Positions 63,309-64,000 of a DNA stretch of 64,000 nt are shown here, piece after piece. The translations under genes were made by a program, and so were the position numbers. The stretch's first letter is position 1. Each line of letters opens with the position of its first letter. The DNA is from Pseudarthrobacter equi. GTDB lineage: Bacteria; Actinomycetota; Actinomycetes; Actinomycetales; Micrococcaceae. The DNA lies in assembly GCF_900105535.1 (NCBI RefSeq), contig NZ_LT629779.1:2046001-2110000 (forward strand). Direction: 5' to 3'. The notes under the pieces were generated by a model. That model saw only the letters and a program-made list of their open reading frames with translations, searched no databases and was not told the origin of the DNA.

Positions 63309-64000
63309 ATGACCTCTTCGAGCTACTTCCGTTTTCCGCATCTGCACGGCGATCTGGTCACCTTCGTGGCCGAGGATGACGTCTGGATTGCGCCACTGGA
63401 CGGGGGCCGCGCGTGGCGTGTCTCCTCGCTCCAGTTGCCCGCCCGCAACCCGCGCTTCACCCCGGACGGCAAGAAGCTGGTGTGGACGGTGGTCCAGGGA
63501 ACGGCGCCGGAAGTGGTCTCGGCGGACGTCGACGGCGGCGGTTACCGGCAGCTGACCTACTTCGGCCACAGCACCACCCGGGTCAAGGGCTTCACCGCCG
63601 GCGGCGCCGTCGTGGTGACCAGCGCGTTCCGGCAGGCCGAAAGCCGTCACACCCACGCGTACAGCGTGCCTCTCGAAGGCGGCTGGGCGGAGGAACTGCC
63701 GTTTGGCCCCGTGGAGTCGGTGGCCTTCGGCCCGGAAGTGGGCGATGAGCGCCCGGTGGTGGTGGCCAGCGTGCTGTCCCGCGAACCTGCCTGGTGGAAG
63801 AGGTACCGCGGCGGCACAGCAGGGAAGCTGTGGATCGACACTGACGGAAACGGCGAATTCGAACGGCTGCTGCCGGACCTGGAAGGAAACCTTGCGGACC
63901 CCCTGTGGGTGGATGGCCGGGTGGCCTTCCTCTCCGACCACGAGGGCTACGGCAACCTCTATTCAGTCCTTCCCAACGGCAAGGACCTGCGCCGGCACAC
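63309..64000 (+). CDS. Tricorn protease-like S41 peptidase, N-terminal part (truncated by window end)
   Basis: The first 230 residues of a protein that continues beyond the window. The sequence SYFRFPHLHGDLVTFVAEDDVWIAPLDGGRAWRVSSL begins a beta-propeller of WD40/PD40-type repeats (ARNPRFTPDGKKLVW, LPNGKDLRRH), the known N-terminus of tricorn protease and its bacterial homologues, which act after the proteasome to make short peptides. The PDZ and S41 catalytic domains are not visible. ATG 63309 follows TATGAT by 6 nt. Identification is from the propeller start and is confident for the family, not for the enzyme activity. Confidence 0.85.
   Translation, partial: MTSSSYFRFPHLHGDLVTFVAEDDVWIAPLDGGRAWRVSSLQLPARNPRFTPDGKKLVWTVVQGTAPEVVSADVDGGGYRQLTYFGHSTTRVKGFTAGGAVVVTSAFRQAESRHTHAYSVPLEGGWAEELPFGPVESVAFGPEVGDERPVVVASVLSREPAWWKRYRGGTAGKLWIDTDGNGEFERLLPDLEGNLADPLWVDGRVAFLSDHEGYGNLYSVLPNGKDLRRH

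Noticed and set aside
1..64000. CRISPR arrays, insertion sequences, prophage genes, tRNA or rRNA genes
   Set aside because: Searched by eye for spaced repeats, transposase-like motifs, terminal inverted repeats and tRNA-like folds; none was convincing.

Overview
This is 64 kb of high-GC chromosome from an actinobacterium, most likely a Micrococcaceae member of the Arthrobacter/Pseudarthrobacter type. The evidence is gene content and order: a class II DAHP synthase, a PASTA kinase, the division and cell-wall (dcw) cluster followed by sepF-yggT-divIVA, a PknL/Rv2175c-like pair, and the glnA2-glnE-glnA1-RDD-DUF4191-lipA-lipB block. Much of this matches the Mycobacterium tuberculosis order as I remember it. 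A MurE lacking the diaminopimelate-type DNPR motif fits the L-lysine peptidoglycan of Arthrobacter. I see no insertion sequence, prophage, CRISPR array, tRNA or rRNA, so the window reads as core genome.

Layout. 1-8.8 kb: the 3' end of pyruvate carboxylase, a FadD15-type acyl-CoA synthetase, a ROK sugar kinase, a membrane protein with two tandem alpha/beta hydrolases, and a PlsC-type acyltransferase. 8.9-17.5 kb: DAHP synthase, PASTA Ser/Thr kinase, LysM transglycosylase, an Rv2175c-like DNA-binding protein, polyprenyl synthetase, a lipoprotein and DNA polymerase IV. 17.8-38.0 kb: a DUF3040 protein, then mraZ-rsmH-ftsL-ftsI-murE-murF-mraY-murD-ftsW-murG-murC-ftsQ-ftsZ-pgeF-yggS-sepF-yggT-divIVA, nearly all on the + strand with short overlaps. 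38.0-48.8 kb: lspA, an RluD-like synthase, dnaE, a flavin reductase, a membrane protein, hisD, nrdR, polyphosphate glucokinase, methionine aminopeptidase and a 54-residue protein. 48.8-64 kb: panB, the nitrogen cluster glnA2-glnE-GNAT with glnA1 convergent, RDD, DUF3817 and DUF4191 proteins, lipA-lipB, a second membrane Ser/Thr kinase, a TIGR01777 epimerase-like protein and the start of a tricorn-like protease.

How it works together. The dcw block makes lipid II (MurC-F, MraY, MurG), flips or polymerises and crosslinks it (FtsW, FtsI) and positions growth (FtsZ, FtsQ, FtsL, SepF, DivIVA). The PASTA kinase and LysM hydrolase nearby are plausible regulators and remodelers. The GS cluster pairs two glutamine synthetases with their adenylyltransferase. 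LspA would mature the lipoprotein encoded at 15.7 kb.

Regulation seen in the sequence. About fifteen genes have an actinobacterial -10 hexamer ending only 6-8 nt before the start codon, which predicts leaderless mRNAs. The mraZ promoter is overlaid by three GTGGRG repeats at exact 10-bp intervals. nrdR is preceded by two identical 12-bp palindromes 22 bp apart. glnA1 is preceded by four GlnR-type half-sites at exact 11-bp intervals, and glnA2 by a weaker one. Several intrinsic terminators separate transcription units. A notable protein-level pattern is a pair of cysteines in the extracytoplasmic loops of each of MraY, FtsW and FtsI.
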